In this document: piece by piece, positions 41,086 through 51,814 of the stretch
Position numbering within the stretch: the stretch's first letter is position 1
How the letters are laid out: each line of letters starts with the position of its first letter
From: Microbulbifer sp. THAF38
GTDB lineage: Bacteria > Pseudomonadota > Gammaproteobacteria > Pseudomonadales > Cellvibrionaceae
Length of the DNA: 64,000 nucleotides
Assembly (NCBI RefSeq): GCF_009363535.1
Contig: NZ_CP045369.1
Span: 563,501 to 627,500 of the forward strand
Direction of reading: 5' to 3'
Made by a program: the position numbers and the translations under genes
Notes under the pieces: model-generated
What the model saw: the letters and a program-made list of their open reading frames with translations, nothing else
Told to the model about the DNA's origin: nothing
The model's database searches: none

Positions 41086-42495
41086 TTAGGTTTCAAGCCC
41101 CAACTTCTTCAACCGATAACGCAGAGAGCGAAAACTGATACCCAACTTCTGGGCCGCGGCAGTACGGTTCCAGCGGGTCTTAGTAAGCGCGCTTTCTATC
41201 GCTTCTTTCTCAATATCTTGTAAAAACTCATCCAGGGACTTGTACTGGCTTGGATCGAAGCGGTTGGTATTTTCCGGTTGATGTTCAGATAAAATTTCAC
41301 TTTCTATCGCAGTGGAAAACGCTTCTCGTTCCTGCGGTTTTTCATCCCTTTCCAGAAATAGGTCTTCACACCGAATTTCCTGTTGCTCACACAATGTAAA
41401 GGCTCGCTCTAGAATATTTTCCAGTTGGCGAACATTCCCAGGGAAGGGATAGGCCTGTAGGGCTTGCATGGCATCGGTAGTGATGCCGGGAGGAATTTCG
41501 CCTGAACTTTTGGCGATGCGCTGCATGATGGCATCAACGAGTAAGGGGATGTCCTCAATGCGCTCGCGCAATGGCGGGGTTGAGATTTCGATCACATTGA
41601 TACGGTAATAGAGGTCGCTGCGAAAGCGTCCCTCATTGACTTCTTTGGCCAGGTCCTTATGTGTCGCACTGAGGATACGCACATCGATAGGGGTTTCCTG
41701 GCTCGCGCCGATAGGGCGGATGCGTTTTTCTTGTATCGCGCGCAAAAGCTTGACCTGCATATCCAGGGGCAGGTCGGCTACTTCGTCAAGAAATAATGTG
41801 CCTCCTTGGGCACTTTGTAGTAAGCCGGCCTTATCTTTATGTGCGCCAGTAAAGCTGCCTTTTTTGTGCCCAAAGAACTCGCTCTCCATCAGCTCAGCGG
41901 GAATGGCTCCGCAGTTAATGGGTACAAACGGTTTGTCAGCACGGGCCCCCTGGGCGTGGATGGCACGGGCGGCTAGCTCTTTACCGGAGCCTGACTCTCC
42001 ACTGATATAAACCGGGGCATCACTGCGCGCGACTTTGGCAATTTGCTCGCGCAGCTTGCGCATATTTGGCGCTTCCCCTAAAAGCAGCTGCTCCGAGCTC
42101 TTGCTGAGCTGGGGGTCGCGCTCCCTATTTAGGCGCAGGGCCAGCTGGGCGAGGTTGCGCAGTCGCTCCAGGTCGACCGGTTTACTGACAAAATCAAAGG
42201 CACCGAGCTTCAGTGCCTTGATTGCGGTATCCATATTGCCGTGGGCGGTAATCACTGCGATGGGCAGATCTCGATGAGCGCCACTCTGGATATGCTCCAC
42301 CAATTGCAGGCCATCGCCGTCGGGCAGGCGCAGATCGGTAAGGCAGAAGTCGTAGCGATTCTCTGTGAGCAAGCGTGTTGCCTCCGCGAGGTTTGCCGCG
42401 GTGTGGCAGTTCACATCCATGCGCTGCAGAGTGAGTGTGATTAGTTTGCAGATATCCGGTTCGTCGTCGACAACCAGGGCCAGAGGTAGCATCAA
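41086..42495 (-). CDS. pilR: Sigma-54-dependent response regulator PilR
   Basis: A 469-residue NtrC-family activator. The receiver domain has phospho-Asp54 in CLTDLRLPDGDG, the AAA+ domain has GESGSGKELAARAIH near 165 and the sigma-54 contact loop GSFTGA, and a Fis-type HTH ends the protein (RTAAAQKLGISFRSLRYRL). With PilS it activates pilin transcription in Pseudomonas. It lies downstream of pilS on the same strand; the adjacent pil operon supports this assignment over a generic NtrC relative. Confidence 0.92.
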   Translation of the reverse strand: MMLPLALVVDDEPDICKLITLTLQRMDVNCHTAANLAEATRLLTENRYDFCLTDLRLPDGDGLQLVEHIQSGAHRDLPIAVITAHGNMDTAIKALKLGAFDFVSKPVDLERLRNLAQLALRLNRERDPQLSKSSEQLLLGEAPNMRKLREQIAKVARSDAPVYISGESGSGKELAARAIHAQGARADKPFVPINCGAIPAELMESEFFGHKKGSFTGAHKDKAGLLQSAQGGTLFLDEVADLPLDMQVKLLRAIQEKRIRPIGASQETPIDVRILSATHKDLAKEVNEGRFRSDLYYRINVIEISTPPLRERIEDIPLLVDAIMQRIAKSSGEIPPGITTDAMQALQAYPFPGNVRQLENILERAFTLCEQQEIRCEDLFLERDEKPQEREAFSTAIESEILSEHQPENTNRFDPSQYKSLDEFLQDIEKEAIESALTKTRWNRTAAAQKLGISFRSLRYRLKKLGLET

Positions 42496-42623
42496 TTCTC
42501 TGTCTTTTCTTGTTTTGTGGAGATTGTAGGCAAAGGTGCCGATTCTGATTATGTCAGAAATTCTTTACGAATAATCCCATACATTTTGGGAAAAATTCCT
42601 GAGTAGAATCAAGTCACATCGGT

Positions 42624-44204
42624 TTAGTGAGCAAATTCAACCCTAAAGCAGCTCATATCATCATCACTGCGGCAATGATAGAGATTTGCCTGGTTGCTTT
42701 CACACAGTTCCCGGGCGATATAGAGGCCCAGCCCGCTGCCGCGATTGCCGGTGGTGAAAAAAGGCTCGAAAACCTTGTCTCGGTGCTCCTGTGGAACTCC
42801 AGGCCCCCGATCTTTCACATCTAGCTGGGTACAACCGCGCTCTGGATTGTAATGCACGCGGATTTCGGCCTGGCGCTCGCCGGTAGCCGCTTGTGAGTGG
42901 TGCAGGGCATTGTCGGTTAGGTTGGTGACGACCTGGGCCATTTGTGCTGCATCAAACTTGGCGCTGAGGGGCTGAGATGGCAAGTCGAGTTCGACTCGGT
43001 AGCCCTTATCAGAGCCGGCGCTGTAATCCTGCATGAGTTGTTGTAGCCAGCTACTTAGGTTGTGCTCCTGGGGATTGCCGGCTCGACGCCGGGATAGCTG
43101 CATAACATTTTCAACGATCTGGTTCACCCGTTGGCTCTGTCTGCAAATGATCTCGGTAAGATAGTGATCCTCCTCGCGCAATTGGGAGGATTCGGACAAC
43201 AGCTGGGCGGCATGGCTGATAGCTGACAGTGGGTTGCGAATTTCATGGGCGATAGAGCCGGTGAGGTGCCCGAGAGAGGCGAGCTTCAATTTCTGTGCGG
43301 CTTCCGCCAGCTTGCGGTTATCTTCCATAAAAACCAGTGTGCTACTGCCACTTTCATGTTCGAGCTTGGCGAAGTTGAGTTGCAGTTCACTGCCATTTTC
43401 CGCTTGTAGCAGGGGAGTATCGGGTCCTTCATTGTTGCGCCATTGGAGGATGGATTGGCGTAACGCGCTCCCCGCTTTACTTTCAGTGTGTAGCTGCTCT
43501 CCTAAGAGTCGCCGGGTGGCCTGGTTGACCAGCTCGGTTTGGCCGCCGGGCCCCATCACCAGAACTCCAGTACCCATACGTTCGATAATCTGCTGGGCCA
43601 GCCGTTGTAAGTGTGCGGCTTGGCGGCTCTGTTGGTCCGCACGCAAATTGGCGCTGCGGATACGTGCAGACAAATACTGGAGTGCGCTTACCGTGGCGAA
43701 TAGTAGTAGTCCCAGGCTTCCCGCAGCGACGATATCCTGGCTGGTACCCCGGCCTGAGATCAAATTGTATAACTGCAGTCCGATCACTCCGAGACTAGCC
43801 AGCGCCGCAAAGAAGGCACTCATACGGCGATCCAAGAGGATGGAACCTATCGAGCAGTTAATTAGCAGTAGATAGCCGAGGCCTGAGTTGAGGCCACCAC
43901 TGGATTCTATCAATAAAAGGAAAACCAAAATGTCACAGGCCAAAATGATACCGATTTGGCCTGTGCCCACTTGATAGGCCTGCTGGCGTAAAAAAATTAG
44001 CCAACCAAAATTAAGAATGGCATACACCACAACTGTATATAGGAAAAGTAACGGAGCGTCATCGCCAAAGGCACCGGCGCCGATATCCGAATAGAAAACG
44101 CCCAGTAATACCAGGGCGATAGACAGCCGGTAGATTGCGCAGATGCGCAATAACTCATAGTGTTGAAACGAGGGGGAGGTACTGGTGTTGCTGGCACTAC
44201 TCAA
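42624..44204 (-). CDS. pilS: Sensor histidine kinase PilS
   Basis: A 526-residue membrane kinase. Six N-terminal spans (roughly residues 20-195) are followed by a PAS-like region, the His in GSIAHEIRNPLSAISHAAQLL, an N-box LTDNALHHSQ and GLGLYIAREL. This layout matches PilS, which senses pilin level in the membrane and controls PilR. It precedes pilR by 128 bases and is divergent from nadE. Confidence 0.92.
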   Translation of the reverse strand: MSSASNTSTSPSFQHYELLRICAIYRLSIALVLLGVFYSDIGAGAFGDDAPLLFLYTVVVYAILNFGWLIFLRQQAYQVGTGQIGIILACDILVFLLLIESSGGLNSGLGYLLLINCSIGSILLDRRMSAFFAALASLGVIGLQLYNLISGRGTSQDIVAAGSLGLLLFATVSALQYLSARIRSANLRADQQSRQAAHLQRLAQQIIERMGTGVLVMGPGGQTELVNQATRRLLGEQLHTESKAGSALRQSILQWRNNEGPDTPLLQAENGSELQLNFAKLEHESGSSTLVFMEDNRKLAEAAQKLKLASLGHLTGSIAHEIRNPLSAISHAAQLLSESSQLREEDHYLTEIICRQSQRVNQIVENVMQLSRRRAGNPQEHNLSSWLQQLMQDYSAGSDKGYRVELDLPSQPLSAKFDAAQMAQVVTNLTDNALHHSQAATGERQAEIRVHYNPERGCTQLDVKDRGPGVPQEHRDKVFEPFFTTGNRGSGLGLYIARELCESNQANLYHCRSDDDMSCFRVEFAH

Positions 44205-44293
44205 GATGTTTTCCCGGTTTGTTGTTGTGGTGGCCGCTGCTGTTACAGCCCACAGGGGTTACAATGGCGGCCTGTCTTGTCCGAGGTTTAACC

Positions 44294-45922
44294 ATGTCTA
44301 CTTTGCAGCTAGTGCTGGCACAAATCAATTCTCTCGTAGGAGATATTCCCGGTAACACCGCCCGAGTTATCGAGGTGGCTAACAGGGCCCACCGCGAAAT
44401 GGGTGCCGATCTAGTCTTGTTTCCCGAGTTGACTCTGTGTGGCTACTCTCCGGAAGATTTGCTGCTGCGGCCCAGTATGCAAACTCGTATTGATGCTGCA
44501 CTGGAAGCTTTGAAAGCGGTTCAGTTGCCCTGTGCGATTCTGGTTGGCTACCCCCGCCATCGCAATGGCAGGCTTTTTAATATGGCAGGCCTGATTGCCG
44601 ATGGGGAGTTGGTGGCGGAGTACGCCAAGCAAAAGCTGCCGAACTATCAAGTATTCGATGAGAAACGCTATTTCACCAAGGGGGATGGGCCCTGTGTGGT
44701 GGATATCAAGGGGATCCCGGTTGGCTTTAGTATTTGTGAGGATATCTGGCATCCAGAGCCTTTACAGAAGACCGTAGAGGCCGGAGCTAAGTTGATTCTG
44801 AATATCAACGCTTCCCCCTTCCATCGTGGTAAGGCTCTGCAGCGTCAGGAGTTGATAACCAGGCAAGCGCGTGCGGTTGAAACGCCGATTGTTTATGTAA
44901 ATTGGTGTGGAGGCCAGGATGAATTGGTCTTCGACGGGGGCACCATGGCTGTAGATGCTCAGGGGCAGGTTTGCGCCAGGGCAGAAGAATTTGCCGAGCA
45001 ATTATTACCCGTATCGGTTTCCCAGCAGAGCGGTAGGGTGACTTTATTGCCCGGCGAGATGGCCCCGCTTATGGGAGACTTGGCTTCGGTTTACCAGGCA
45101 CTGGTGTTGGGGGTGCGCGACTATGTCAATAAGAACGGTTTCAACGGCGTGGTTCTGGGGCTATCAGGCGGGATTGACTCGGCCTTGACTTTGGCAGTTG
45201 CCGTGGATGCGTTGGGCAAGGAGCGGGTTGAAGCGGTGATGATGCCGTTCCACTACACTTCGGACCTGAGTAAGACCGATGCTGCCGATCAGGCTCAGCG
45301 CCTGGGTGTCGAATACCGGGAGATTGGTATCGAGCCCATTTTCGATGCCTTTATGGGAGCTTTGGCGGAAGAGTTTGCTGGCAGTGAAAGGGATACCACC
45401 GAGGAAAACTTACAGGCCCGAACTCGTGGAGTGCTATTAATGGCTATCTCCAATAAGAAGGGAGCGATGGTGCTGACCACCGGCAATAAGAGTGAAATGG
45501 CGGTCGGTTATGCCACCCTATACGGCGATATGGTGGGCGGTTTTAATGCTTTAAAAGACGTGCCCAAGGTGCTGGTGTTTGAGTTGGCGCGCTATCGCAA
45601 TACGGTCTCGGAGGTCATCCCAGAGACTGTGATTACACGACCACCAAGCGCCGAGTTGGCTCCCGACCAAGCGGATACTGATAGTCTGCCTTCCTATGAA
45701 GTGTTAGATGAGATTCTGAATCTCTACGTCGATAGGGATTACAGTGCCGAACAAATTATCAAGCAGGGCTTTGAGCGCAGCATTGTAGAGCGGGTGGTGC
45801 GCCTGGTGGCGCGCAATGAATACAAGCGTCGCCAAGCGGCTGTGGGTGTGCGGATTTCCGAGCGGGGCTTCGGGCGGGATCGTCGCTACCCGATTACCAA
45901 CGGTTGGAAGGCTGGAGAATAA
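44294..45922 (+). CDS. nadE: NAD+ synthetase, glutamine-dependent
   Basis: A 542-residue enzyme that makes NAD+ from deamido-NAD+ using glutamine. The N-terminal nitrilase-type glutaminase has Glu45 (VLFPELTL), Lys114 (KQKLPNY) and Cys148 (FSICEDIWHPE); the C-terminal synthetase has the pyrophosphate loop LSGGIDSALTLA. The start is set at ATG 44294 (MSTLQLVLAQ), 53 codons inside the longest frame, because the upstream part does not match the family. A long hairpin terminator follows. Confidence 0.94.
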   Translation: MSTLQLVLAQINSLVGDIPGNTARVIEVANRAHREMGADLVLFPELTLCGYSPEDLLLRPSMQTRIDAALEALKAVQLPCAILVGYPRHRNGRLFNMAGLIADGELVAEYAKQKLPNYQVFDEKRYFTKGDGPCVVDIKGIPVGFSICEDIWHPEPLQKTVEAGAKLILNINASPFHRGKALQRQELITRQARAVETPIVYVNWCGGQDELVFDGGTMAVDAQGQVCARAEEFAEQLLPVSVSQQSGRVTLLPGEMAPLMGDLASVYQALVLGVRDYVNKNGFNGVVLGLSGGIDSALTLAVAVDALGKERVEAVMMPFHYTSDLSKTDAADQAQRLGVEYREIGIEPIFDAFMGALAEEFAGSERDTTEENLQARTRGVLLMAISNKKGAMVLTTGNKSEMAVGYATLYGDMVGGFNALKDVPKVLVFELARYRNTVSEVIPETVITRPPSAELAPDQADTDSLPSYEVLDEILNLYVDRDYSAEQIIKQGFERSIVERVVRLVARNEYKRRQAAVGVRISERGFGRDRRYPITNGWKAGE

Positions 45923-45932
45923 GCCAGCTTAG

Positions 45933-45970
45933 AACGTAAAAACGGCGCCATAAGGCGCCGTTTTTACGTT
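45933..45970. terminator. Bidirectional terminator, 17-bp stem
   Basis: A perfect 17-bp stem (45933-45949 with 45954-45970) with a 4-base loop contains GGCGCC flanked by A- and T-runs. It lies between convergent nadE and bamD. Confidence 0.93.
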
Positions 45971-45982
45971 TAACAGGGGGCC

Positions 45983-46939
45983 TTACATCAGCTCTGGTGG
46001 GAGGGGAGCCTCGCCGCGATTGTACTCGGGGTTGTACAGCTCACGGCTGTCGAAGCCTTGTGGGTCAGACTTCTCAAACAGCCCCAGAGTTACGCGGTGG
46101 ACCAGGCTGCGGCCGCTGGCACCCTTGAAGTAGGCGTAGTTGAAGGTGCCATCTTCATTGAAAGCCGGGTGCTTGGGGTAGTTGTTGCGCAGTACGCTCA
46201 AGGCGTTGGCCTCCAGCTCGGGCATCTCCATCAAGTGGTAACCCTGAACCATTACTGCGAGCGCATCGGGCACAGCCGGGGTCTGCTGGAAGTTCTCCAC
46301 AACGTAGCGGCCGCGGTTGGCGGCGGCGAGGTAGGCGCCGCGCTTGAAGTAGTAGTTGGCCACGTGAATCTCATAGCGGGCAAGCAGGTTACGCAGGTGA
46401 ATCATGCGTTTCTGTGCGTCTGCAGCGTAGCGGCTCTCTGGATAGCGGGCCATCAACTGTGAGAAGTAGGCGAAGGACTCGCGCGCAGCGCCAGGATCGC
46501 GATTGGTTAGATCGGTGGGCATAAAGCGCTCAAACAGGCCGGCGCCCTCGGTGAAGGAGGAGAGCCCCTTCATGTAATAGGCGTAATCGACGTTGCGGTG
46601 TTGCGGGTGCAGGCGGATAAAACGATCCGCGGCGGCGATGGCGGCATCGTTCTCATAGTTGCGGTAGTAGGCGTAGATCAACTCCAACTGGGCCTGTTCG
46701 GCGTAGTTGCCGAAGGGGAAGTTGTCTTCCAGGGCGCGCAGGTTCTTGATTGCCAGGTCCCACTGGCTGGTGCGCAGTTGCCGCTGGGCAGCCTCGTAGA
46801 AGGCCTGTTCAGTGCGGTTGCCGGTGGGCAGACCCTCTTCAGAATCATCGGTGTTGGCGCAGGCAACCAATATTGCGGACACCAAGGCCAGCCACAGCAT
46901 TTTCCAGGCTTGTATAGCCCCTCGCTCTATCATTCTCAC
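45983..46939 (-). CDS. bamD: Outer membrane assembly lipoprotein BamD
   Basis: A 318-residue lipoprotein of the Bam complex that inserts beta-barrel proteins in the outer membrane. The signal peptide ends with a lipobox at LVAC (Cys27), cleaved by LspA. The remainder is made of TPR helices ([40 protein letters not shown]) as in YfiO/ComL. A second ATG two codons in (MIERG) is a possible start. It is somewhat longer than E. coli BamD (245) owing to a C-terminal extension. It is divergent from rluD, a common arrangement. Confidence 0.93.
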   Translation of the reverse strand: MRMIERGAIQAWKMLWLALVSAILVACANTDDSEEGLPTGNRTEQAFYEAAQRQLRTSQWDLAIKNLRALEDNFPFGNYAEQAQLELIYAYYRNYENDAAIAAADRFIRLHPQHRNVDYAYYMKGLSSFTEGAGLFERFMPTDLTNRDPGAARESFAYFSQLMARYPESRYAADAQKRMIHLRNLLARYEIHVANYYFKRGAYLAAANRGRYVVENFQQTPAVPDALAVMVQGYHLMEMPELEANALSVLRNNYPKHPAFNEDGTFNYAYFKGASGRSLVHRVTLGLFEKSDPQGFDSRELYNPEYNRGEAPLPPELM

Positions 46940-47033
46940 ACTCTACCTTATTAAACTATCCGCCAAGATTAATCTGGCGCTCCAGACATTTAAACACAGT
47001 CCCGGAGCTGCCCAAAGTATTTGCAATTGTTTG

Positions 47034-47990
47034 ATGAATGACCACCTAAAACTCGATATTGAAGTACCGGCCTCTATGGCTGGTCAAAGATTAGACCAAG
47101 CGGCAGCCGAATTAATTCCCGATTATTCCCGCTCTCGCCTGCAATCCTGGATCAAAGGCGGGCAACTCACCCTAAATGGTGCTGCTGCCAAGCCTAAGGA
47201 TAAGCTATTTGGCGGTGAGCGGCTCAGCTTGCGCGCGGAGCTGGAGCCCCAGGGAAGCTGGACCGCCCAGGACCTGGACCTGAATATTGTCTATGAGGAC
47301 GACAGCCTCATTGTGATTAACAAACCCGCTGGCCTGGTGGTTCATCCGGCTGCAGGCAATCCCGATGGTACCTTGTTGAATGGCCTGTTACACCACTGCC
47401 CAGATCAGGAAAAGATTCCCCGTGCGGGCATTGTGCACCGTCTGGACAAGGACACCAGCGGTTTGATGGTTGTTGCCAAGACCCTGCCGGCGCAAGTACA
47501 TCTTGTAGACCAGTTAAAACAGAGAACGGTCAGTCGGCAATACGATGCCCTGGTGCAAGGCTTTATAACCGGGCCGGGACGTGTCGATGCACCTATCGGT
47601 CGCCATCGGCAAAACCGCCTGAAAATGGCCGTGTTGGACTTTGGTGGCAAAGAAGCTATCACCCACTATCAGGTGCAAGAGCGCTTTCGCGCTCACACTT
47701 TACTGCGCTGTAAGTTGGAAACTGGGCGCACCCACCAGATTCGCGTTCATATGGCCCATATTCGCCATCCTTTGGTGGGTGATCCGATTTATGGGGGCAG
47801 GCCTAAATTGCCCGCAGAGGCAAGTAGAGAGCTGGTCCAAGCACTGCAGGGATTCCCTCGCCAGGCCTTGCACGCTGCAGAGTTGGCCCTGGTTCATCCG
47901 CTGACTGGGGAAAATATGCACTGGTGTGCTCCCATGCCAACGGATATGCTCCAGTTGCTCGATCTTCTCGGTAGGGACCAGCGCGAGTGA
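47034..47990 (+). CDS. rluD: 23S rRNA pseudouridine synthase RluD
   Basis: A 318-residue pseudouridine synthase that modifies helix 69 of 23S rRNA (positions 1911, 1915 and 1917 in E. coli). An S4 RNA-binding domain is N-terminal, the catalytic Asp138 lies in HRLDKDTSGL, and GRTHQIRVHM follows. The ATG at 47034 gives the family start; the frame is open well upstream but overlaps bamD antisense. It is followed by pgeF, the usual yfiO-rluD-yfiH order. Confidence 0.94.
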   Translation: MNDHLKLDIEVPASMAGQRLDQAAAELIPDYSRSRLQSWIKGGQLTLNGAAAKPKDKLFGGERLSLRAELEPQGSWTAQDLDLNIVYEDDSLIVINKPAGLVVHPAAGNPDGTLLNGLLHHCPDQEKIPRAGIVHRLDKDTSGLMVVAKTLPAQVHLVDQLKQRTVSRQYDALVQGFITGPGRVDAPIGRHRQNRLKMAVLDFGGKEAITHYQVQERFRAHTLLRCKLETGRTHQIRVHMAHIRHPLVGDPIYGGRPKLPAEASRELVQALQGFPRQALHAAELALVHPLTGENMHWCAPMPTDMLQLLDLLGRDQRE

Positions 47991-48069
47991 ATGTTAGTGG
48001 CCCCAGCCACTTGCGCTGAAGCGCACAGTCACTGTCCGTTTCGCAACATCGTTATAAAGCAGAAATACC

Positions 48070-48843
48070 ATGTCCACTGATCATTACCTGACTCCTTCTT
48101 GGCCTGCTCCAGCCGAGGTGCGCGCGGTAACCACCCAGCGCAATGGCGGTGCCAGCAGCGGGGCTTATAGTAGCTTCAATCTCGGCGCTCATGTGGGGGA
48201 TGAGGAACCTGCAGTGAAGGCCAATCGGCGGCAGTTGTCGGAGGAGTTGAAGCTGCCGGCGGAGCCTCAGTGGCTGGAACAGATTCACAGTGACAAGGTT
48301 ATTCAGGCGCAGGCTGACGGGCTTGTACGTACCGCCGATGCCAGCTTTAACATTGGGGGTGGGGCCGTCTGCGCAGTTCTCACCGCTGACTGCCTACCGG
48401 TACTTTTTTGCGACAAGACTGGCACCAAGGTAGCGGCGGCGCACGGGGGCTGGCGAGGCTTAGCCGAGGGCATATTGCGAAATACGGTTGCGGCACTCGA
48501 ATGCGACCCACAAGAATTAATGGTCTGGTTGGGGCCCGCGATTGGCCCCGAGGCTTTTGAAACGGGAGTCGATGTTTTGGAAGCCTTTTTTGAGCATGCC
48601 CAGAGTGGCGCGCACACCGAAGCGATTGCCCAGTGTTTCCGTCCCCACAGCCAGAAGCCATTGCATTTCCTCGCCGATATCTATGCCCTGGCGCGGGCTG
48701 AACTAGCTGAACTCGGAGTCGAGAACATCTATGGTGGTGAACACTGTACAGTGAATGCGGCCGAACGCTTTTTTTCCTATCGCAGGGAAAAAACCACCGG
48801 TCGTATGGCTTCGTTAATCTGGTTGGTTAATGATGAAAGCTGA
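48070..48843 (+). CDS. pgeF: YfiH/PgeF laccase-domain protein
   Basis: A 257-residue DUF152 / multicopper-like protein. In E. coli, YfiH (PgeF) corrects peptidoglycan by removing misincorporated serine-linked intermediates; other members act as purine nucleoside phosphorylases. Visible are NLGAHVGD, VLTADCLPVLFCD, AAHGGWRGLAEG and GEHCTV, carrying the metal-binding Cys and His. It lies 79 bases after rluD. The biochemical role in this organism is inference. Confidence 0.9.
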   Translation: MSTDHYLTPSWPAPAEVRAVTTQRNGGASSGAYSSFNLGAHVGDEEPAVKANRRQLSEELKLPAEPQWLEQIHSDKVIQAQADGLVRTADASFNIGGGAVCAVLTADCLPVLFCDKTGTKVAAAHGGWRGLAEGILRNTVAALECDPQELMVWLGPAIGPEAFETGVDVLEAFFEHAQSGAHTEAIAQCFRPHSQKPLHFLADIYALARAELAELGVENIYGGEHCTVNAAERFFSYRREKTTGRMASLIWLVNDES

Positions 48844-49210
48844 TTAAAAGAACCAGAGCGAGTGGGTTTTATTTTACTCTCTATGTCGCTCGCGCTTCTC
48901 TCTACTTATGGTCTCACTTATACGGTCTCACTTACGGTAAGGCTGTGGCAGAGCGCGCCGCTTTCATCTGATCGTTGTTGGGGCGCCGCGCACACAAATC
49001 AAGTCGAGGTGGGAAGCTAAAACTGCATTCTGGCAAAAATTATTTTGTGTATTAACAACTTATGTCAGAAATTCCCACCAATTGATTTAAATCATTGAAA
49101 ACCTTTCCCCCGCCCCTATTTTACTTCTCATCACTACACTGAAGCGTGGCGCCTCCCGGTTGCTATCGACGCAGTGCTACACAAAATCCCGAGTAGGAGA
49201 GGTTGCATTC
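48844..49210. other. clpB upstream region
   Basis: A 367-base gap with no convincing ORF. It holds a 14-bp near-direct repeat (GGTCTCACTTA at 48910-48920 and 48924-48934) and a sigma-32-like promoter at 49094-49120. The remainder has no feature I can name. Confidence 0.5.
49094..49120 (+). promoter_or_regulatory. Putative sigma-32 heat-shock promoter of clpB
   Basis: ATTGAA (49094-49099) and CCCCTATT (49113-49120) are separated by 13 bases, close to the sigma-32 consensus (CTTGAA, N13-15, CCCCAT). It is about 90 bases before the clpB start, in keeping with known heat-shock control of clpB. Confidence 0.7.
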
Positions 49211-51814
49211 ATGCGTATAGATCGAATGACAAACCCGCTGCAGGCAGCTTTTGCCGACGCACAATCCCTGGCCGTTGGCAGGGATCACAACCAAATTTAC
49301 CCAGAACATTTGCTACTTGCACTGCTCAACCAAAATAACGGCAGCGTGCCCGCATTTTTATCCCAGGCGGGGTTTAATCTAAATGGCCTGCGCAACGACT
49401 TAGCCAAGAGACTGGATCAGCTGCCAACGATCAGCTCCCCAACAGGGGATGTGGGCATGTCACAGGAGCTTATGCGCCTGATGAATCTCACGGATAAAAA
49501 AGCGCAGAAAAATGGTGACAGTTTTATTTCCAGTGAGACAGTTTTACTCGCGGCATTTGAATCCGCTGCGGGGGAAATTTCTAAAATTCTCAACGCCAAT
49601 GGCGACTTAAAACAATTAGAGGCGGCGATACAAAAAGTGCGTGGCGATGAAAAAGTTGACGACCCTAATGCGGAAGAAGCGCGCCAGGCGTTGGATAAAT
49701 ACACCCTGGATCTGACCGAACGTGCGATATCCGGCAAGCTCGACCCGGTGATTGGCCGCGACGATGAAATTCGCCGCACGATTCAGGTGCTACAGCGCCG
49801 CACCAAAAATAACCCAGTGCTGATTGGTGAACCCGGTGTGGGTAAAACTGCGATTGTCGAGGGGCTTGCTCAGCGGATCGTAAATGGCGAAGTGCCTGAA
49901 GGTCTCAAAGACAAGCGCCTGCTGTCCCTGGATCTGGGCGCTCTATTGGCCGGCGCCAAATTTCGCGGAGAATTTGAAGAGCGCTTAAAAGCGGTGCTCA
50001 ATGAACTCTCCAAGCAGGAAGGGCGGATTATTCTATTTATTGATGAATTACACACCATGGTGGGGGCCGGCAAGGCTGAAGGCGCTATGGATGCCGGCAA
50101 TATGCTCAAACCGGCACTGGCGCGGGGTGAATTGCACTGTGTTGGCGCCACAACCCTGGATGAGTATCGCAAGTACATCGAAAAAGATGCCGCCCTGGAA
50201 CGCCGTTTCCAAAAGGTATTGGTGGACGAGCCCACCGAGGAAGACACGATAGCTATCTTGCGTGGATTGAAAGAGCGCTACGAGGTGCACCACGGCGTAG
50301 ATATCACCGACTCGGCCATTATTGCCGCTACCAAACTGTCCCAGCGTTATATCACCGATCGCCAGCTGCCCGATAAAGCCATCGACCTGATCGACGAAGC
50401 GGCCAGCCGCATCCGTATGGAAATAGACTCCAAACCGGAGTCCATGGATAAACTGGAGCGCCGTTTAATCCAGCTGAAAATCGAGCGCGAGGCGGTCAAG
50501 AAGGATAAAGACGATGAGGCTACGCAGAAGCGTCTAGCTAAGCTGGAGGAGGAAATTCACCAGCTGGAAAAAGAATACTCTGACCTTGAGGAAGTCTGGA
50601 AAGCCGAGAAATCCCAGCTCGCCGGCAGCCACGACTTAAAAGAGAAATTGGAGCAGGCCAAGTTGGATATGGAGTCCGCGCGTCGTGCCGGGGACCTGAC
50701 CCGTATGTCGGAACTGCAATACGGTGTGATTCCGCAGCTGGAGCAACAGTTAAAGTCTGCTGCAACCCATGAGGCGACAGAAGAGCCGCGCCTACTGCGC
50801 AACCGGGTAACCGATGAAGAGGTGGCCGAAGTCGTTTCCCGCTGGACCGGTATCCCGGTCTCCAAAATGCTTGAAGGAGAGAGGGAAAAACTGCTGCGTA
50901 TGGAAGATGAACTGCACAAGCGTGTTATAGGGCAGGGCGAAGCCGTCGACGCCGTGGCCAATGCGGTGCGACGCTCCCGCGCGGGTCTCGCCGATCCCAA
51001 TCGCCCCAATGGCTCATTTTTATTCTTGGGCCCTACAGGCGTTGGTAAAACAGAGCTCTGTAAGGCGTTGGCGCAATTTCTCTTCGATACCGAAGATGCC
51101 ATGGTGCGCATCGATATGTCGGAGTTTATGGAGAAGCACTCTGTGGCGCGCCTGATCGGTGCCCCTCCCGGCTACGTGGGTTATGAGGAGGGCGGCTATT
51201 TGACCGAGGTGGTGCGGCGCAAGCCTTACTCGGTGGTACTGCTTGATGAGGTGGAAAAGGCGCACCCGGATGTGTTCAATATTCTTCTGCAGGTGCTGGA
51301 TGATGGACGCCTGACCGATGGTCAGGGGCGTACTGTGGATTTCCGCAATACCGTTGTGGTGATGACTTCCAACCTGGGATCGGATCTGATCCAGAAGTTT
51401 GCCAGTGCCCAAAATGGCGACGATCTGGATGCAGAAATCCGCTACCGTCAGATGAAAAATGCGGTGATGGAGGTGGTGGGCAATCATTTCCGTCCGGAAT
51501 TTATTAACCGCATCGATGAAGTGGTGGTGTTCCATCCATTGGATAAGGCGGAAGTGCGTTCCATTGCGGAAATTCAATTGCGCCAGTTGTGTCGCCGCCT
51601 GAGTGAACGCGACCTGAAACTGGAGATCTCTGAGGGCTTGCTGAACAAGCTCGCGGAGGTGGGATTTGATCCGGTCTATGGCGCCCGGCCACTGAAACGG
51701 GCAATTCAGATTTGGCTGGAAAATCCACTGGCTCAGGATGTGCTTGCCGGTAAGTTTACGCCCGGAACCACTATCCATGCGGATGTAGAGGGCGATCGGG
51801 CGGTATTTCGCTAA
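49211..51814 (+). CDS. clpB: ATP-dependent disaggregase ClpB
   Basis: An 867-residue AAA+ Hsp104/ClpB chaperone that rescues aggregated proteins with DnaK. The N-terminal Clp repeat domain is followed by NBD1 (Walker A GEPGVGKT near 204), the long coiled-coil middle domain (about 400-530, rich in Glu/Lys) and NBD2 (GPTGVGKT near 607, ending in a Clp C-domain). The middle domain distinguishes ClpB from ClpA. The ATG at 49211 has a GGAGAGG site; an ATG 17 codons upstream is rejected. No internal ATG check was made for the short ClpB isoform. Confidence 0.97.
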   Translation: MRIDRMTNPLQAAFADAQSLAVGRDHNQIYPEHLLLALLNQNNGSVPAFLSQAGFNLNGLRNDLAKRLDQLPTISSPTGDVGMSQELMRLMNLTDKKAQKNGDSFISSETVLLAAFESAAGEISKILNANGDLKQLEAAIQKVRGDEKVDDPNAEEARQALDKYTLDLTERAISGKLDPVIGRDDEIRRTIQVLQRRTKNNPVLIGEPGVGKTAIVEGLAQRIVNGEVPEGLKDKRLLSLDLGALLAGAKFRGEFEERLKAVLNELSKQEGRIILFIDELHTMVGAGKAEGAMDAGNMLKPALARGELHCVGATTLDEYRKYIEKDAALERRFQKVLVDEPTEEDTIAILRGLKERYEVHHGVDITDSAIIAATKLSQRYITDRQLPDKAIDLIDEAASRIRMEIDSKPESMDKLERRLIQLKIEREAVKKDKDDEATQKRLAKLEEEIHQLEKEYSDLEEVWKAEKSQLAGSHDLKEKLEQAKLDMESARRAGDLTRMSELQYGVIPQLEQQLKSAATHEATEEPRLLRNRVTDEEVAEVVSRWTGIPVSKMLEGEREKLLRMEDELHKRVIGQGEAVDAVANAVRRSRAGLADPNRPNGSFLFLGPTGVGKTELCKALAQFLFDTEDAMVRIDMSEFMEKHSVARLIGAPPGYVGYEEGGYLTEVVRRKPYSVVLLDEVEKAHPDVFNILLQVLDDGRLTDGQGRTVDFRNTVVVMTSNLGSDLIQKFASAQNGDDLDAEIRYRQMKNAVMEVVGNHFRPEFINRIDEVVVFHPLDKAEVRSIAEIQLRQLCRRLSERDLKLEISEGLLNKLAEVGFDPVYGARPLKRAIQIWLENPLAQDVLAGKFTPGTTIHADVEGDRAVFR

